A DNA stretch of 40,065 nt from a virus (IMGVR_UViG_3300030107_005507:10941-51005), one strand, 5' to 3'; positions 24,889 to 34,294 are shown, counted from the first letter of the stretch. Translations and numbers: made by a program. The notes: a model not told the origin generated them from the letters alone.

Positions 24889-27800
24889 ATGGAAGAACTA
24901 TATAGAGCTTTATATTCTAAATACGCTGGCAATTTAAGTCAGGAAGAGATAGATACCAAGATTGGGTATGCTTTACAGCAAGATCCTAATGACTTTGTAA
25001 ACGCTTTTTATCAAAAATATACTGGGAGTGGACCAAGTCAAGATCAACTAAAGTATATTAGTTCTATAATACCAGAAGTTGAGTCTTTAGAAAAAAAATC
25101 CCAGGAAGACGTAAGTTGGTTTGATCAAACATGGTTTGGTAGAGGTATAGCTGCCGCTAGCACAACCGGTGAGGCAACTGATTTAATGGCTGAAGATTTT
25201 TCTAATGTAAGTACAGAGACTATACAGGAGTTTATGAAGGCTAAAGAACAAGAGGCTAAAACGCATGTTCCATCCGAACGTATGGAAAAGTTTCAAAAAC
25301 AATATCAAAAAGAAGGTAAAACTTGGGCTGCGTTTTTTAGAGGTGTTAGAAAACAACCTGGTTTGTTACCAGAGTTATTTGTACAGTCTTTAGGTACACA
25401 AATTGGTACAGCTTTTGATTCTCCCGGCGCTTCATTAAGCGCTGCAGGAACAGGTGCGTTAGCTGGTGGAGCGATGGGTGGTGTATTTGGTGGTATTGCT
25501 GGGGCGATGGGTGGTTTAGCCACGTCTATGGAGGCAGCTTTAACATTTGGTGAGTTAATAGAAACTGAATTAAAAAAAGAAGGTAAAGAGTTTTCAGATA
25601 AAAACATAAAAGAATTATTAGAAGGACCAAAAGGAAAATCAATAAGAAATAAAGCTATTGGTAGAGGTCTTGCTATTGGTACTATAGAAGGCTTTACTGG
25701 TGGTTTAGCTGGTAAAGCAGCTTTAGCTACTAAGGGCGCGGTTGCAACCGCTAGAGCTGGTAAAGTTGGTAAAAGAGGTTTGTTAGCTGCTGGTGCTGTT
25801 GGTACTGGTGTTGAGGCTATTGGAGGTGGTACTGGTGAAATCGCCGGTAGATTAGCCGCTGATCAAGAAATGGATCCAGCTGAAATTGGTTTTGAAGCTA
25901 TAACAGGTACAGTAACAGCACCTATAAATGTTGGTGGTGCTTTATTAATGGCTAAAGACGCAAAGTACTATCTTAACGATATGAAAAACCCTGTTACTTA
26001 TGCTCAAATGAAAGACTTTGTTGAGACAGCAGATGATATCGATGTTGCTAAAGCTAAAATAAAAATAGAAAATGATTTTACTGGTTTAGGTAAGTTAGCT
26101 AAAAAGAAACAAAATGACGCCATAATAAAATCTCAGATTGATGATAAAATAACAGACCAGAAAGATAGAGAAACTTTAGTTGATTTGGCTAAAAAAAGAG
26201 ATAATGCAAAGTGGGATCTTAAAAAAGAAGGTGTTAACCAAGTTCCTGGAGCTGAAAAAGCTTTGGCAGATATTGAATCTCAAATTAATGATATAATAAG
26301 TAAATATGAAGGAGCAACTGATGTTGCCGCTACACAAGAAGCAGCTGACGTTAGAAAAGCTAGAAGAGATATTAGTGTATCTGAAACTATAGCCTTTGCA
26401 GAGACCAAAGGTAATTTAATAGGAAAAGATGTTAAAGTAGTAGATAATGATCAAGCTGCTCAAGAAGCTGCAGATAAATTAGGTTATAAAGGAAACGTTC
26501 AAGGTTCTGATGGATTTATTATTGGTGACTCTATTATTATAAACAAAGACGTAGCTGGTAGAAAAGGTGCTATTAATGTTGGTGCTCATGAGTTGTTACA
26601 TGGCATTATGGCAAAACATTTAAAAAGTCTTGTTAAAAAAATAAAAAATAAAGATGGTAAAGTTATTAGTGAAGATAAAACTGAACTAAAAAAGTTTGTA
26701 AGTGATTTTAAAAACTTCTTAAGTGATAAACAAAGAAAGTGGATAGAAAACGAGATAATAACAAACTATCAAGATCAAATAAAAGAAGCAGAGGCAAAGG
26801 GTGAAAACTTTTTAGAAACTACAGACGAGTGGTTTAATAAGTTTATAGATGGTATAGCTACAGAGCAAATAACTTATGACGAAAGTTCTTTTTCAAAATT
26901 AAAAAGTTTTTTTGAAAGAATATTTAGAAAATTTGGTTACAACAAAGAATTTGGTAGTGGTAGACAAACTTACGACTTTTTAAAAGACTATCAACAAAGC
27001 GCCGCAAAAGGCGAACTTAGCGCTAGAGCTCAAGCTGTTGCTGGAGTTGAGGTTACTAGCACTAAACCTAAAAAAGAAAAAGCAAGATATAGTGATAAGC
27101 AAGTTCCTGTTAAAACAGAAGAGTTTAAAGTTACCACAACAGATGGTGATGTTATAATATATAAAGCCACCACTCGTTTAGATGGAACAATTGAATGGAC
27201 TAAAAAAGGTAAAAACGACACTATATTTGTGCCTACTAAAGTAGTAGATAGTAGTATAATGCAAAGAGATAATATATCTCCAAGACAAGCTATGGAAGTT
27301 TTTGAAAAAGCTGGAGACAAGGTAGAAGTAGGAAAGGTTGGAGACTATAAAACAGTTATGAATCCTAAAATGTTTGATAGATTAACTTCTGATCAACAAC
27401 AAAGAGTAGATCCTAAAAGAGCAAAAGAAGTAAAAGGAGAAGCAAAGTTTTCTAAATCTAATGTACAGGGTGTGTTAGAAGAGTACGGTGGAAAAGAAGC
27501 TACTAAACCTGATCTTAGACGTATGGTTAACGAAACGTTAATGAGAACTCCACAAGGTAAAGAAACTTTTGACATAACAAAATCTAGATTTGGTTTAGAA
27601 ATAGAACCTATAGTAGAAGCTATAACGCAAAGGCTTTACGATAAAATACCAAGTGATGCAACTCGTGCTGCTGGACTTACAAGAGCAGATTATAAAAACG
27701 CTTTAGTTTCTGAAGCTGCTACAATGACTCAACGAGAGTATAACCCGACAATTCAAGATCTTGACAAGTTTATTAGTAATAGATTGAATAATCGAGCGGA

Positions 27801-30800
27801 AAGTTTAGCTAAAAGATTAGGTGTTGAAGAAAGAATATTAAAAGATGTTGATTTTGTAAAAGAAACAGAGATTGATGTTGATGTACAACCTACACCAAAA
27901 CCAAAACCAACGAAAAAAGAAAAACCTAGGGTGTTAAAAAGTTTAGCCGATATCACTCTTGATAATAAAGAAATAATATCTGCAACAGCGAGAGTTGAAA
28001 TACAAAATTTAATAAAACAAAATCCTAAAAACTTAGAAGAACAGTTAACAAAACTTATTGAAAAGAATATTACTAAAGCTATTCAAAAACAAATGGGTGG
28101 AATTAGCTTTAAAAATGGAGAGGTTATTATTAGTGAAGAATATAAAGCTTTTATGGCTAATAACTACAGTGATATAGTTCAAAGTTTAGATGTAAACACT
28201 ATAAAAAATAATTATAAAACATTATTTGATCTTACTAAAATAGGTAAAGAAGACAAAGTAACAAGAAAAGAAGATAAACCTACTCTTAAAAAAGATAGTT
28301 ATTATAGGAAGGATATATATAAAATAGAAACTAATAAAGCTAAATTCACAAAGTTTTTTATAGATCCAACTAGTAATGTTAAACCACAATCTCATTATAA
28401 TAAATTAAGAGATAGACAGTATAAACTAGCACTACAAATAGCTAATGGTATAACTGAAGATATTATTAATAATGAAATTATAAATACTTCAAGTGATATA
28501 GATGTTGTTATAAAAGCTGAAATAACTAATTATGCAAACAAATTAAATAAGCAGAAAAATGAAGTTATAGGAAACTACGCTGATCAGGTTAAGTTTTCAA
28601 AAAAGAATGCTAGTGATTTTAACGCCTTAATCACAGAGGCTGTTTTTGGTGATATTGAAAGCGCTAGATATCAAGCTATAGTCGCACAAACTAACCCGCG
28701 TATAGTTAAGGAAGCCGAAAGGGTTATTGGAGAATATAATCTTGATAACCAAAAAGAAACTGCTGGGTTTAAACAAAGGATTAAAGACAATCCAAATATA
28801 CCACAAGAAATAAAAGAAAAATATTTTAGTCGTCTTACAAATAAAAACCACCAAGAGTCCATAGATGAAATGACAGATTTTACAACTGATATGGCTGCTT
28901 TTATGGATCCTGAATTTGTACTTAACATGTACGAAGATATGTTTGGTTTTCAATATAGATATGCTGATAAAAATCGTAATGGTCAAAAGGCATATAATAA
29001 AATACAGGATACAGCTAAAAAACAAAAGACTAATAGTAAGTTTAAAGAAATATTTGGTTTTGATCCTGAAACAGCAAAGCAATTTATGTATAATTCTAAG
29101 ATTGGGATAATGAATAGAATTAATACAGTTCTTAAAAAAGCATATCCAACAATTAAAGAAAAACTTAATGCTGTATTAGAAAAAGAAGGTAAAAATATAG
29201 AACAAGCTAACAAACAAAATCCTAAAGTATTAGAATATATAATAACCAAAGCTATTCAAGCGGTTAATAAAAACTCAAACAACATGGTTGGCGTGTTGAG
29301 ATGGTTAGAATCTGCTACAAATACTGTTAAGGGATTAAGAGCATTAACGGGTTTAACACATATAGATATTATAGCTGAATCTCAAGAGGCTTCAACAAAA
29401 CACCCTGATTTTAAAAGAGCTAAAAAAGATGCTTTAAAAAGAATCAATGAAAGTAAAAAAACACAAGGCTTAAAAGAGTCTGTAAAAGAAGCTTTAGCTA
29501 AAGAAGCTGCTTTAAAAAAGTTAAATACAAAAGGTGAGCATTTAACACCTAGCGCGAATTTAATGGAAAAGCTTGCTGAGATAATATATAAATATTCTAA
29601 ATTAGACATGACTGACGTTAGTGTTTTGTCTAAGTTTAAATCAGAATTAAGAGAAACAACAAAAGATTTTAATCAAGCTTTAGGCAATAAAAATACTTTT
29701 GATATTGTTGACAATACCATGGGCCCTCAAGCTGAGGGAGATGTTAGGTTAATTACAGGGTTAAAAGATACTGGTAGATCAAAAAGATTTTATCACATTA
29801 GTGGTGCGCAGTCAGTTGGTTATATTGCTAGAACAATAACACAAAGTAAAGAATTTAAAAAACTATCTGATAAAGTAGATAAAGCAGCTAGATTAAATAA
29901 TGCTGTTAAAATGTCTAGGTCTACGTTTAAGAAAAATTTTGACTTACGTCAAGCTCAAAAACAAAAAGGTAAAGAATTTGTTGAATCAATATTAAAAAAA
30001 CCTAAAGGTATTACTGTTTTAGATTTTGATGATACGCTAGCCACAACTAAATCTTTAGTTAGATTTACAGCTCCAGATGGTACAACAGGTACTTTAAATG
30101 CTGAGGAGTACGCTAGTACATATCAAGATTTATTAGAACAAGGGTATACATTTGATTTCTCAGAATTTAATAAAGTTGTTAAAGGTAAAATAGCGCCGCT
30201 TTTTCAGAAAGCTTTAAAGTTACAAAAGAAATTTGGTCCAGAAAGTATGTTTGTATTAACAGCTAGGCCACCAGCAGCACAAAAAGCTATATTTGATTTC
30301 TTAAAAGCTAATGGTTTAAATATACCTATTAAAAATATTACTGGGCTTGGTAATTCAACATCGGAAGCTAAAGCGCTTTGGGTTGCAGACAAAGTTGGTG
30401 AAGGTTTTAATGACTTTTATTTTGCAGATGATGCTTTACAAAACGTACAAGCTGTTAAAAACATGCTAGATCAATTCGATGTTAAATCTAAAGTTCAGCA
30501 AGCTAAGGTTAAGTTTAGTAAATCAATGAATAATGATTTTAATAAAATACTTGAAGACGTAACTGGTATAGAATCTAAAAAAAGATTTTCAGCTATTAAA
30601 GCTAGAAAACGTGGGGAAAGCAAAGGTAAATTTAGATTTTTTATACCACCATCACACGAGGACTTTGTTGGTCTATTATACAATTTTATGGGTAAAGGTA
30701 AAAGAGGTAATGAGCATAGAAATTTCTTTGAAGAAGCTTTAATTAGACCATTAAATAGAGCGTATAGAGAGTTAAACGCTGCCAAACAATCTATAGCTAA

Positions 30801-32571
30801 TGATTATAAATCTTTAAACAAGCAGTTTGCAGATGTTAAAAAGAAACTAACTAAGAAAACTCCAGATGGTGATTTTACATATCAAGATGCGATAAGAGTT
30901 TATTTGTTTGACAAACATGGTCACGAGGTACCCGGTTTATCTTCAACTGATCAACAGAATTTAGTTGACTTAGTTATGGGTGATCCTGAGTTACAAACGT
31001 ATGCTGAAACTTTAAATGTAATATCTAGGCAAGATAAATATGTTGCTCCTACTGAAAGTTGGGAAGCTGGAGATATAAGAACAGATTTAGATGATGCTAC
31101 TGGTAGAATTGGTAGAAAAGAATTTTTCACTGAATTTAATGATAATTCTGATATAATATTTTCACAAGAAAACTTAAATAAAATAGAGGCTGCTTATGGT
31201 GCTGATGTTGTTAGTGCTATTAAAGACATGTTATATAGAATACAGACTGGTCAAAATAGACCTAGTGGGCAAAATGCTTTAGTTAATAAGTTTCTAAACT
31301 ATTTAAATGGATCTGTTGCCTCTACAATGTTCTTTAATATAAGATCAGCTGTTCTACAGCAAATGTCTATGGTTAATTTTATAAACTTTGCTGATAATAA
31401 TATTATAGCAGCAGCTAAAGCTTTTGCTAATCAAAAACAATATTGGACTGATTGGGCAACTATATTTAACTCTGACTTTATGAAGCAAAGACGTAAAGGT
31501 ATACAAACAGATGTTAATGGAGCTGAATTAGCTGCGTCAGTTAAAAATGCTAAAAATCCAGTTCAAGCAGCGATTAAAAAATTATTAGAATTAGGATTTT
31601 TACCGACACAAATTGGGGATAATATAGCTATTGCTACTGGTGGTGCTACGTTTTTAAGAAATAGAATCAATACTTATTTAAAACAAGGATTGAGTCAAAA
31701 AGAAGCAGAAGCAAAAGCATTTGTTGATTTTGAAATATTAGCAGAAGCCACCCAACAATCAGCGAGACCAGACATGGTTTCACAACAACAAGCATCTCCA
31801 CTTGGTAAAGTTATACTTGCTTTTCAAAACGTAACCTCTCAATTTAATAGATTAGGTAAAAAAGCATTTTTAGATCTTAAAAACAGAAGAATAACACCTG
31901 GTAACCAAACTCAGTTACAAAGTGATATGTCTAATTTATCCAGGATAGCTTATTATTTTGCAATACAGAACTTGGTATTTTATTCTTTACAATCAGCATT
32001 GTTTATGATGATGTTCGATGATGACAAAGATGATGAAAAGTTTTTAAAGAAAAAAGAAAGAATGATTAACGGTAGTATCGATTCTGTATTAAGAGGTTCT
32101 GGTGTTTGGGGAGCAGCTATCGCTACACTAAAAAATATGGCTATTAAATGGCACGAGCAAAGAGATAAAGGTTATAACGCTGATGAAAGCGCTGTATTAA
32201 TGGAAATGTTAAATGTATCACCTCCACTTGGTATTAAAGCTAGAAAACTAGTTAATGCTGAAAAAACTCTTAACTATAATAAGAAAACTATAGATGAAAT
32301 GGAAACGTTTGATATTGATAATCCTCAATGGTCGGCCTATACTAATTATATAGAAAGTACTACAAATGTTCCACTTAATAGATTGTATAATAAAACAATG
32401 AACGTAAGAGAATCCTTAAATAATCAACATAGTGCTTTAGAAAGAGCTTTAATGTTTGGTGGTTGGAGCAAATGGAACCTTGGAATCGAAGATGTAGAAA
32501 AAGAAAAAAAGAAGCAAGGATTTGGTATTAAAAAGAAAAGCAAAGGTAGAGGTACTTTGCAGGTTTATTAG
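24889..32571 (+). CDS. Giant polyvalent internal virion protein (zincin-like + HAD-like domains)
   Basis: A 2560-residue protein, last of the internal-core set (T7 gp16 position). Visible parts in order: an N-terminal helical region; a Gly/Ala-rich hydrophobic block (about 180-352) suited to membrane insertion; HELLH at 567-571 in AHELLHGI, a zinc metallopeptidase signature; and long helical Lys-rich regions. A HAD phosphatase-like domain follows at about 1700-1865, with LDFDDTLA (D1712, D1714), VLTARPP (T1791), candidate K1828 and FADDALQNV (D1847, D1848). A conserved block starts RFFIPPSHEDFVGLLYNFMG (about 1915). Late hydrophobic segments lie near 2354-2375. Short (A/V)(K/R)(F/Y)S(K/D) links recur at 732, 852, 1234 and 1874. 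The architecture fits the polyvalent proteins described by Iyer, Burroughs and Aravind: multidomain proteins injected with phage DNA. No transglycosylase motif was recognised. Confidence 0.75.
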   Translation: MEELYRALYSKYAGNLSQEEIDTKIGYALQQDPNDFVNAFYQKYTGSGPSQDQLKYISSIIPEVESLEKKSQEDVSWFDQTWFGRGIAAASTTGEATDLMAEDFSNVSTETIQEFMKAKEQEAKTHVPSERMEKFQKQYQKEGKTWAAFFRGVRKQPGLLPELFVQSLGTQIGTAFDSPGASLSAAGTGALAGGAMGGVFGGIAGAMGGLATSMEAALTFGELIETELKKEGKEFSDKNIKELLEGPKGKSIRNKAIGRGLAIGTIEGFTGGLAGKAALATKGAVATARAGKVGKRGLLAAGAVGTGVEAIGGGTGEIAGRLAADQEMDPAEIGFEAITGTVTAPINVGGALLMAKDAKYYLNDMKNPVTYAQMKDFVETADDIDVAKAKIKIENDFTGLGKLAKKKQNDAIIKSQIDDKITDQKDRETLVDLAKKRDNAKWDLKKEGVNQVPGAEKALADIESQINDIISKYEGATDVAATQEAADVRKARRDISVSETIAFAETKGNLIGKDVKVVDNDQAAQEAADKLGYKGNVQGSDGFIIGDSIIINKDVAGRKGAINVGAHELLHGIMAKHLKSLVKKIKNKDGKVISEDKTELKKFVSDFKNFLSDKQRKWIENEIITNYQDQIKEAEAKGENFLETTDEWFNKFIDGIATEQITYDESSFSKLKSFFERIFRKFGYNKEFGSGRQTYDFLKDYQQSAAKGELSARAQAVAGVEVTSTKPKKEKARYSDKQVPVKTEEFKVTTTDGDVIIYKATTRLDGTIEWTKKGKNDTIFVPTKVVDSSIMQRDNISPRQAMEVFEKAGDKVEVGKVGDYKTVMNPKMFDRLTSDQQQRVDPKRAKEVKGEAKFSKSNVQGVLEEYGGKEATKPDLRRMVNETLMRTPQGKETFDITKSRFGLEIEPIVEAITQRLYDKIPSDATRAAGLTRADYKNALVSEAATMTQREYNPTIQDLDKFISNRLNNRAESLAKRLGVEERILKDVDFVKETEIDVDVQPTPKPKPTKKEKPRVLKSLADITLDNKEIISATARVEIQNLIKQNPKNLEEQLTKLIEKNITKAIQKQMGGISFKNGEVIISEEYKAFMANNYSDIVQSLDVNTIKNNYKTLFDLTKIGKEDKVTRKEDKPTLKKDSYYRKDIYKIETNKAKFTKFFIDPTSNVKPQSHYNKLRDRQYKLALQIANGITEDIINNEIINTSSDIDVVIKAEITNYANKLNKQKNEVIGNYADQVKFSKKNASDFNALITEAVFGDIESARYQAIVAQTNPRIVKEAERVIGEYNLDNQKETAGFKQRIKDNPNIPQEIKEKYFSRLTNKNHQESIDEMTDFTTDMAAFMDPEFVLNMYEDMFGFQYRYADKNRNGQKAYNKIQDTAKKQKTNSKFKEIFGFDPETAKQFMYNSKIGIMNRINTVLKKAYPTIKEKLNAVLEKEGKNIEQANKQNPKVLEYIITKAIQAVNKNSNNMVGVLRWLESATNTVKGLRALTGLTHIDIIAESQEASTKHPDFKRAKKDALKRINESKKTQGLKESVKEALAKEAALKKLNTKGEHLTPSANLMEKLAEIIYKYSKLDMTDVSVLSKFKSELRETTKDFNQALGNKNTFDIVDNTMGPQAEGDVRLITGLKDTGRSKRFYHISGAQSVGYIARTITQSKEFKKLSDKVDKAARLNNAVKMSRSTFKKNFDLRQAQKQKGKEFVESILKKPKGITVLDFDDTLATTKSLVRFTAPDGTTGTLNAEEYASTYQDLLEQGYTFDFSEFNKVVKGKIAPLFQKALKLQKKFGPESMFVLTARPPAAQKAIFDFLKANGLNIPIKNITGLGNSTSEAKALWVADKVGEGFNDFYFADDALQNVQAVKNMLDQFDVKSKVQQAKVKFSKSMNNDFNKILEDVTGIESKKRFSAIKARKRGESKGKFRFFIPPSHEDFVGLLYNFMGKGKRGNEHRNFFEEALIRPLNRAYRELNAAKQSIANDYKSLNKQFADVKKKLTKKTPDGDFTYQDAIRVYLFDKHGHEVPGLSSTDQQNLVDLVMGDPELQTYAETLNVISRQDKYVAPTESWEAGDIRTDLDDATGRIGRKEFFTEFNDNSDIIFSQENLNKIEAAYGADVVSAIKDMLYRIQTGQNRPSGQNALVNKFLNYLNGSVASTMFFNIRSAVLQQMSMVNFINFADNNIIAAAKAFANQKQYWTDWATIFNSDFMKQRRKGIQTDVNGAELAASVKNAKNPVQAAIKKLLELGFLPTQIGDNIAIATGGATFLRNRINTYLKQGLSQKEAEAKAFVDFEILAEATQQSARPDMVSQQQASPLGKVILAFQNVTSQFNRLGKKAFLDLKNRRITPGNQTQLQSDMSNLSRIAYYFAIQNLVFYSLQSALFMMMFDDDKDDEKFLKKKERMINGSIDSVLRGSGVWGAAIATLKNMAIKWHEQRDKGYNADESAVLMEMLNVSPPLGIKARKLVNAEKTLNYNKKTIDEMETFDIDNPQWSAYTNYIESTTNVPLNRLYNKTMNVRESLNNQHSALERALMFGGWSKWNLGIEDVEKEKKKQGFGIKKKSKGRGTLQVY
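28588..28689 (+). repeat. Internal repeat A of the polyvalent protein
   Basis: Encodes residues 1234-1267, starting VKFSKKNASDFNALITEAVF and continuing GDIESARYQAI. It aligns with residues 1874-1906 (30508-30606), sharing VKFSK, DFN, IES, an aromatic residue after Arg, and AI.A. DNA identity is low, so the duplication is old or convergent. Confidence 0.65.
30508..30606 (+). repeat. Internal repeat B of the polyvalent protein
   Basis: Encodes residues 1874-1906, starting VKFSKSMNNDFNKILEDVTG and continuing IESKKRFSAI. It is the partner of the copy at 28588-28689. It lies between the HAD-like domain and the conserved RFFIPPSHEDF block, so it marks a domain junction. Confidence 0.65.
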
Positions 32572-32605
32572 GTAAAGAATTCAAAAAATAAGTGATAATA
32601 AAAAG

Positions 32606-33685
32606 ATGGTAAGAAGATTAATAATATTGCTACTACTTATATCTAATATAATGGTAGCGCAAACATTTGGAAAAGAAGAGATTAAAGATCTGTTAAAGTT
32701 CTCTACATTCTATGCCGCTGTAAACGGTGGAACATCACTTTCTGACGTTGATATATTCTCTGTAGATAATGGTTTATCTACACAGACTATTTCAACTCCT
32801 TATGATTATAATTTTACCATAGGTTTACGTAAGATAGCGAGGTTTGGCTATGAAAATAAAGCACAAACATTTTATGATGGAACGGAATCTAATTATAGTG
32901 ACGCGGCCACTGTAGGTAAAGTTAGAGGAGTTGAATATCTATTTGAGGTTGATTACAAAAGACAAGAAGGTGTAGACTATATGGATCAGCACCATTTTAT
33001 TAGGTTTAGCTCTGATGATGGTTGTCCAGATGAATTATGTGTAAACTTTTTTGCTTTAAAACTGGAATATTTAGAAGATGGTTTTGCCGATATAAAATAT
33101 TTTGAAGCATCAGAGAGATATAGACATCGTAAAGGTAGAAACTTATCGTGGAATATTGGATTAACGCACCGTTTGGCAGAACCATATGGTTATAACGCTT
33201 TAGATGAATGGATGTTAAACAATGGTAATATTCATTATACTTATTTAGCATTACAAGAGGGTTATACGGTAGATGTGTATAGCAACGAATACTTTGCGCC
33301 AGATGGAACTTTAGTTGCAACTAGTGCTGAGGTTTGGGAGGCGGTTGTAATACCAACAGTACTATCAGACTATACTCAAAAGAAAAGAAACGAATTAAAG
33401 AAAACAATTCAACACTCATTAGTAATGGGGTTTGATTATTATAAATACTCTAAAAAAACTTGGATGCACGCTTGGGCAAGTTTTATGCCATATCATTACG
33501 ATGATGGTAGTGAGTTTTCATATCATAATTATGTAGATGGACAATGGTATGATTACTCTGGAGGATTAATCTACGGGATAAAAGTAAATAAAAGCTTAGG
33601 TTATTTTGTAGAAGGTAAATACAATAAGTACTGGAATAGAGAATGGTACGATTTTAAATTAGGATTAAATTACGTTATATTTTAA
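32606..33685 (+). CDS. Phage-encoded outer-membrane protein (signal peptide, beta-rich)
   Basis: A 359-residue protein with a clear Sec signal peptide: MVRR, hydrophobic LIILLLLISNIMV, and probable cleavage after AQ near residue 20. The mature part is rich in alternating Tyr/Phe/Trp strands and Asp/Asn/Gly turns (YDYNFTIGLRKIARFGYEN, GVEYLFEVDYKRQEG, KTWMHAWASFMPYHYDDG, GLIYGIKVNKSLGYFVEG). It ends KLGLNYVIF, a terminal aromatic typical of outer-membrane beta-barrels recognised by BAM. This is odd for a virion-gene cluster: it should reach the host outer membrane late in infection. Plausible roles are superinfection exclusion, receptor masking or lysis support; none is shown. It lies 34 bases after the polyvalent gene and 1 base before the next gene. 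Confidence 0.65.
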   Translation: MVRRLIILLLLISNIMVAQTFGKEEIKDLLKFSTFYAAVNGGTSLSDVDIFSVDNGLSTQTISTPYDYNFTIGLRKIARFGYENKAQTFYDGTESNYSDAATVGKVRGVEYLFEVDYKRQEGVDYMDQHHFIRFSSDDGCPDELCVNFFALKLEYLEDGFADIKYFEASERYRHRKGRNLSWNIGLTHRLAEPYGYNALDEWMLNNGNIHYTYLALQEGYTVDVYSNEYFAPDGTLVATSAEVWEAVVIPTVLSDYTQKKRNELKKTIQHSLVMGFDYYKYSKKTWMHAWASFMPYHYDDGSEFSYHNYVDGQWYDYSGGLIYGIKVNKSLGYFVEGKYNKYWNREWYDFKLGLNYVIF

Positions 33686-33686
33686 C

Positions 33687-33968
33687 ATGGCAAAAGAATT
33701 AAATGAAGAGACAGGTTTTGTACTAAGTGTAAAAACTATGATAGCTATAGGTTTTGGTATGGCTACAATTATTGGAATGTGGTTTGCTTTACAAGCAGAT
33801 ATTGCTGAAGCAAAAGAATTACCTGTAATACCACCAGATGAAGTTACTAGAATGGAATTCAATATGAAAGATCAGATGATCCGTAATACTATTATGGACA
33901 CGCAAAAAGATGTGGAAGAAATTAAAGGTACTTTAGAAAAAATAGAAGATAAACTATACAATAGATAA
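33687..33968 (+). CDS. Small one-pass membrane protein with C-terminal coiled coil
   Basis: A 93-residue protein. Residues 1-15 are polar, about 16-36 (VKTMIAIGFGMATIIGMWFA) form one transmembrane helix, and the remainder is acidic and helical with heptad-like KDVEEIKGTLEKIEDKLYNR at the end. Topology, size and proximity to envelope and lysis genes fit an inner-membrane spanin-like subunit or a class III-like holin, but no motif decides. Its stop overlaps the next start by one base (TAATG), indicating translational coupling. Confidence 0.6.
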   Translation: MAKELNEETGFVLSVKTMIAIGFGMATIIGMWFALQADIAEAKELPVIPPDEVTRMEFNMKDQMIRNTIMDTQKDVEEIKGTLEKIEDKLYNR

Positions 33969-34294
33969 TGAGAAAATTAATATTTTTATTAATGTTATTT
34001 TGTGGTACTACCTCTGCCCAAATAAAAGTAACACACTTCAATGCTGGTTGGAATAGTGCTAACGATGTAGAGTGGTATATGGATCTTGAAGATTGTAAAA
34101 CAATAGGGCATGTTGATATAGCAAAAGATACAGAGGCACAAAAAGAATATAAAATAGCAGTTGTACCTACTATTATTATATTTAAAGATGGAGAGGAAGT
34201 TGCTAGATTTCAAGCAGATCTTAGTTTTAAAATGGTGGCAACAGAAGAAGAAGTACAAGAAGAAATAGATAATCAATTAATGAGTGATTTCTAA
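33968..34294 (+). CDS. Exported thioredoxin-fold protein lacking the CxxC active site
   Basis: A 108-residue protein with an N-terminal signal peptide (MRKLIFLLMLFCGTTSAQ; Cys12 is not in a lipobox) followed by a thioredoxin-like fold: beta strand KVTHFNAGW, helix, strand IGHVDI, then the characteristic cis-Pro strand AVVPTIIIFKDGEEVARF with V66-P67-T68. Where thioredoxins have W-C-G-P-C, this has W28-N29-S30-A31-N32, so both redox Cys are gone; the only mature Cys is C43. It therefore cannot do ordinary dithiol chemistry and is more likely a binding or chaperone-like protein. It overlaps both neighbours by one base (TAATG and CTAATG), so it is translated with the membrane protein and the nuclease. 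Confidence 0.7.
   Translation: MRKLIFLLMLFCGTTSAQIKVTHFNAGWNSANDVEWYMDLEDCKTIGHVDIAKDTEAQKEYKIAVVPTIIIFKDGEEVARFQADLSFKMVATEEEVQEEIDNQLMSDF

Noticed and set aside
28627-29082. 151-codon open frame on the minus strand within the polyvalent gene
   Set aside because: It lies wholly opposite a well-supported gene. Its product is an artefact-like mix of Ile/Phe/Cys, as expected from antisense of Lys/Asn-rich A/T codons, and no start context or neighbour supports it.
24889-32571. The giant protein as a virion-packaged RNA polymerase of the crAss-like or N4 type
   Set aside because: No DxDxD polymerase motif or double-psi barrel pattern was seen; HELLH and HAD motifs explain the recognisable parts instead.
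33968-34015. Lipoprotein signal at Cys12 of the thioredoxin-like protein
   Set aside because: The residues before the Cys are LMLF, not a lipobox, and cleavage after SAQ fits an ordinary signal peptide better.
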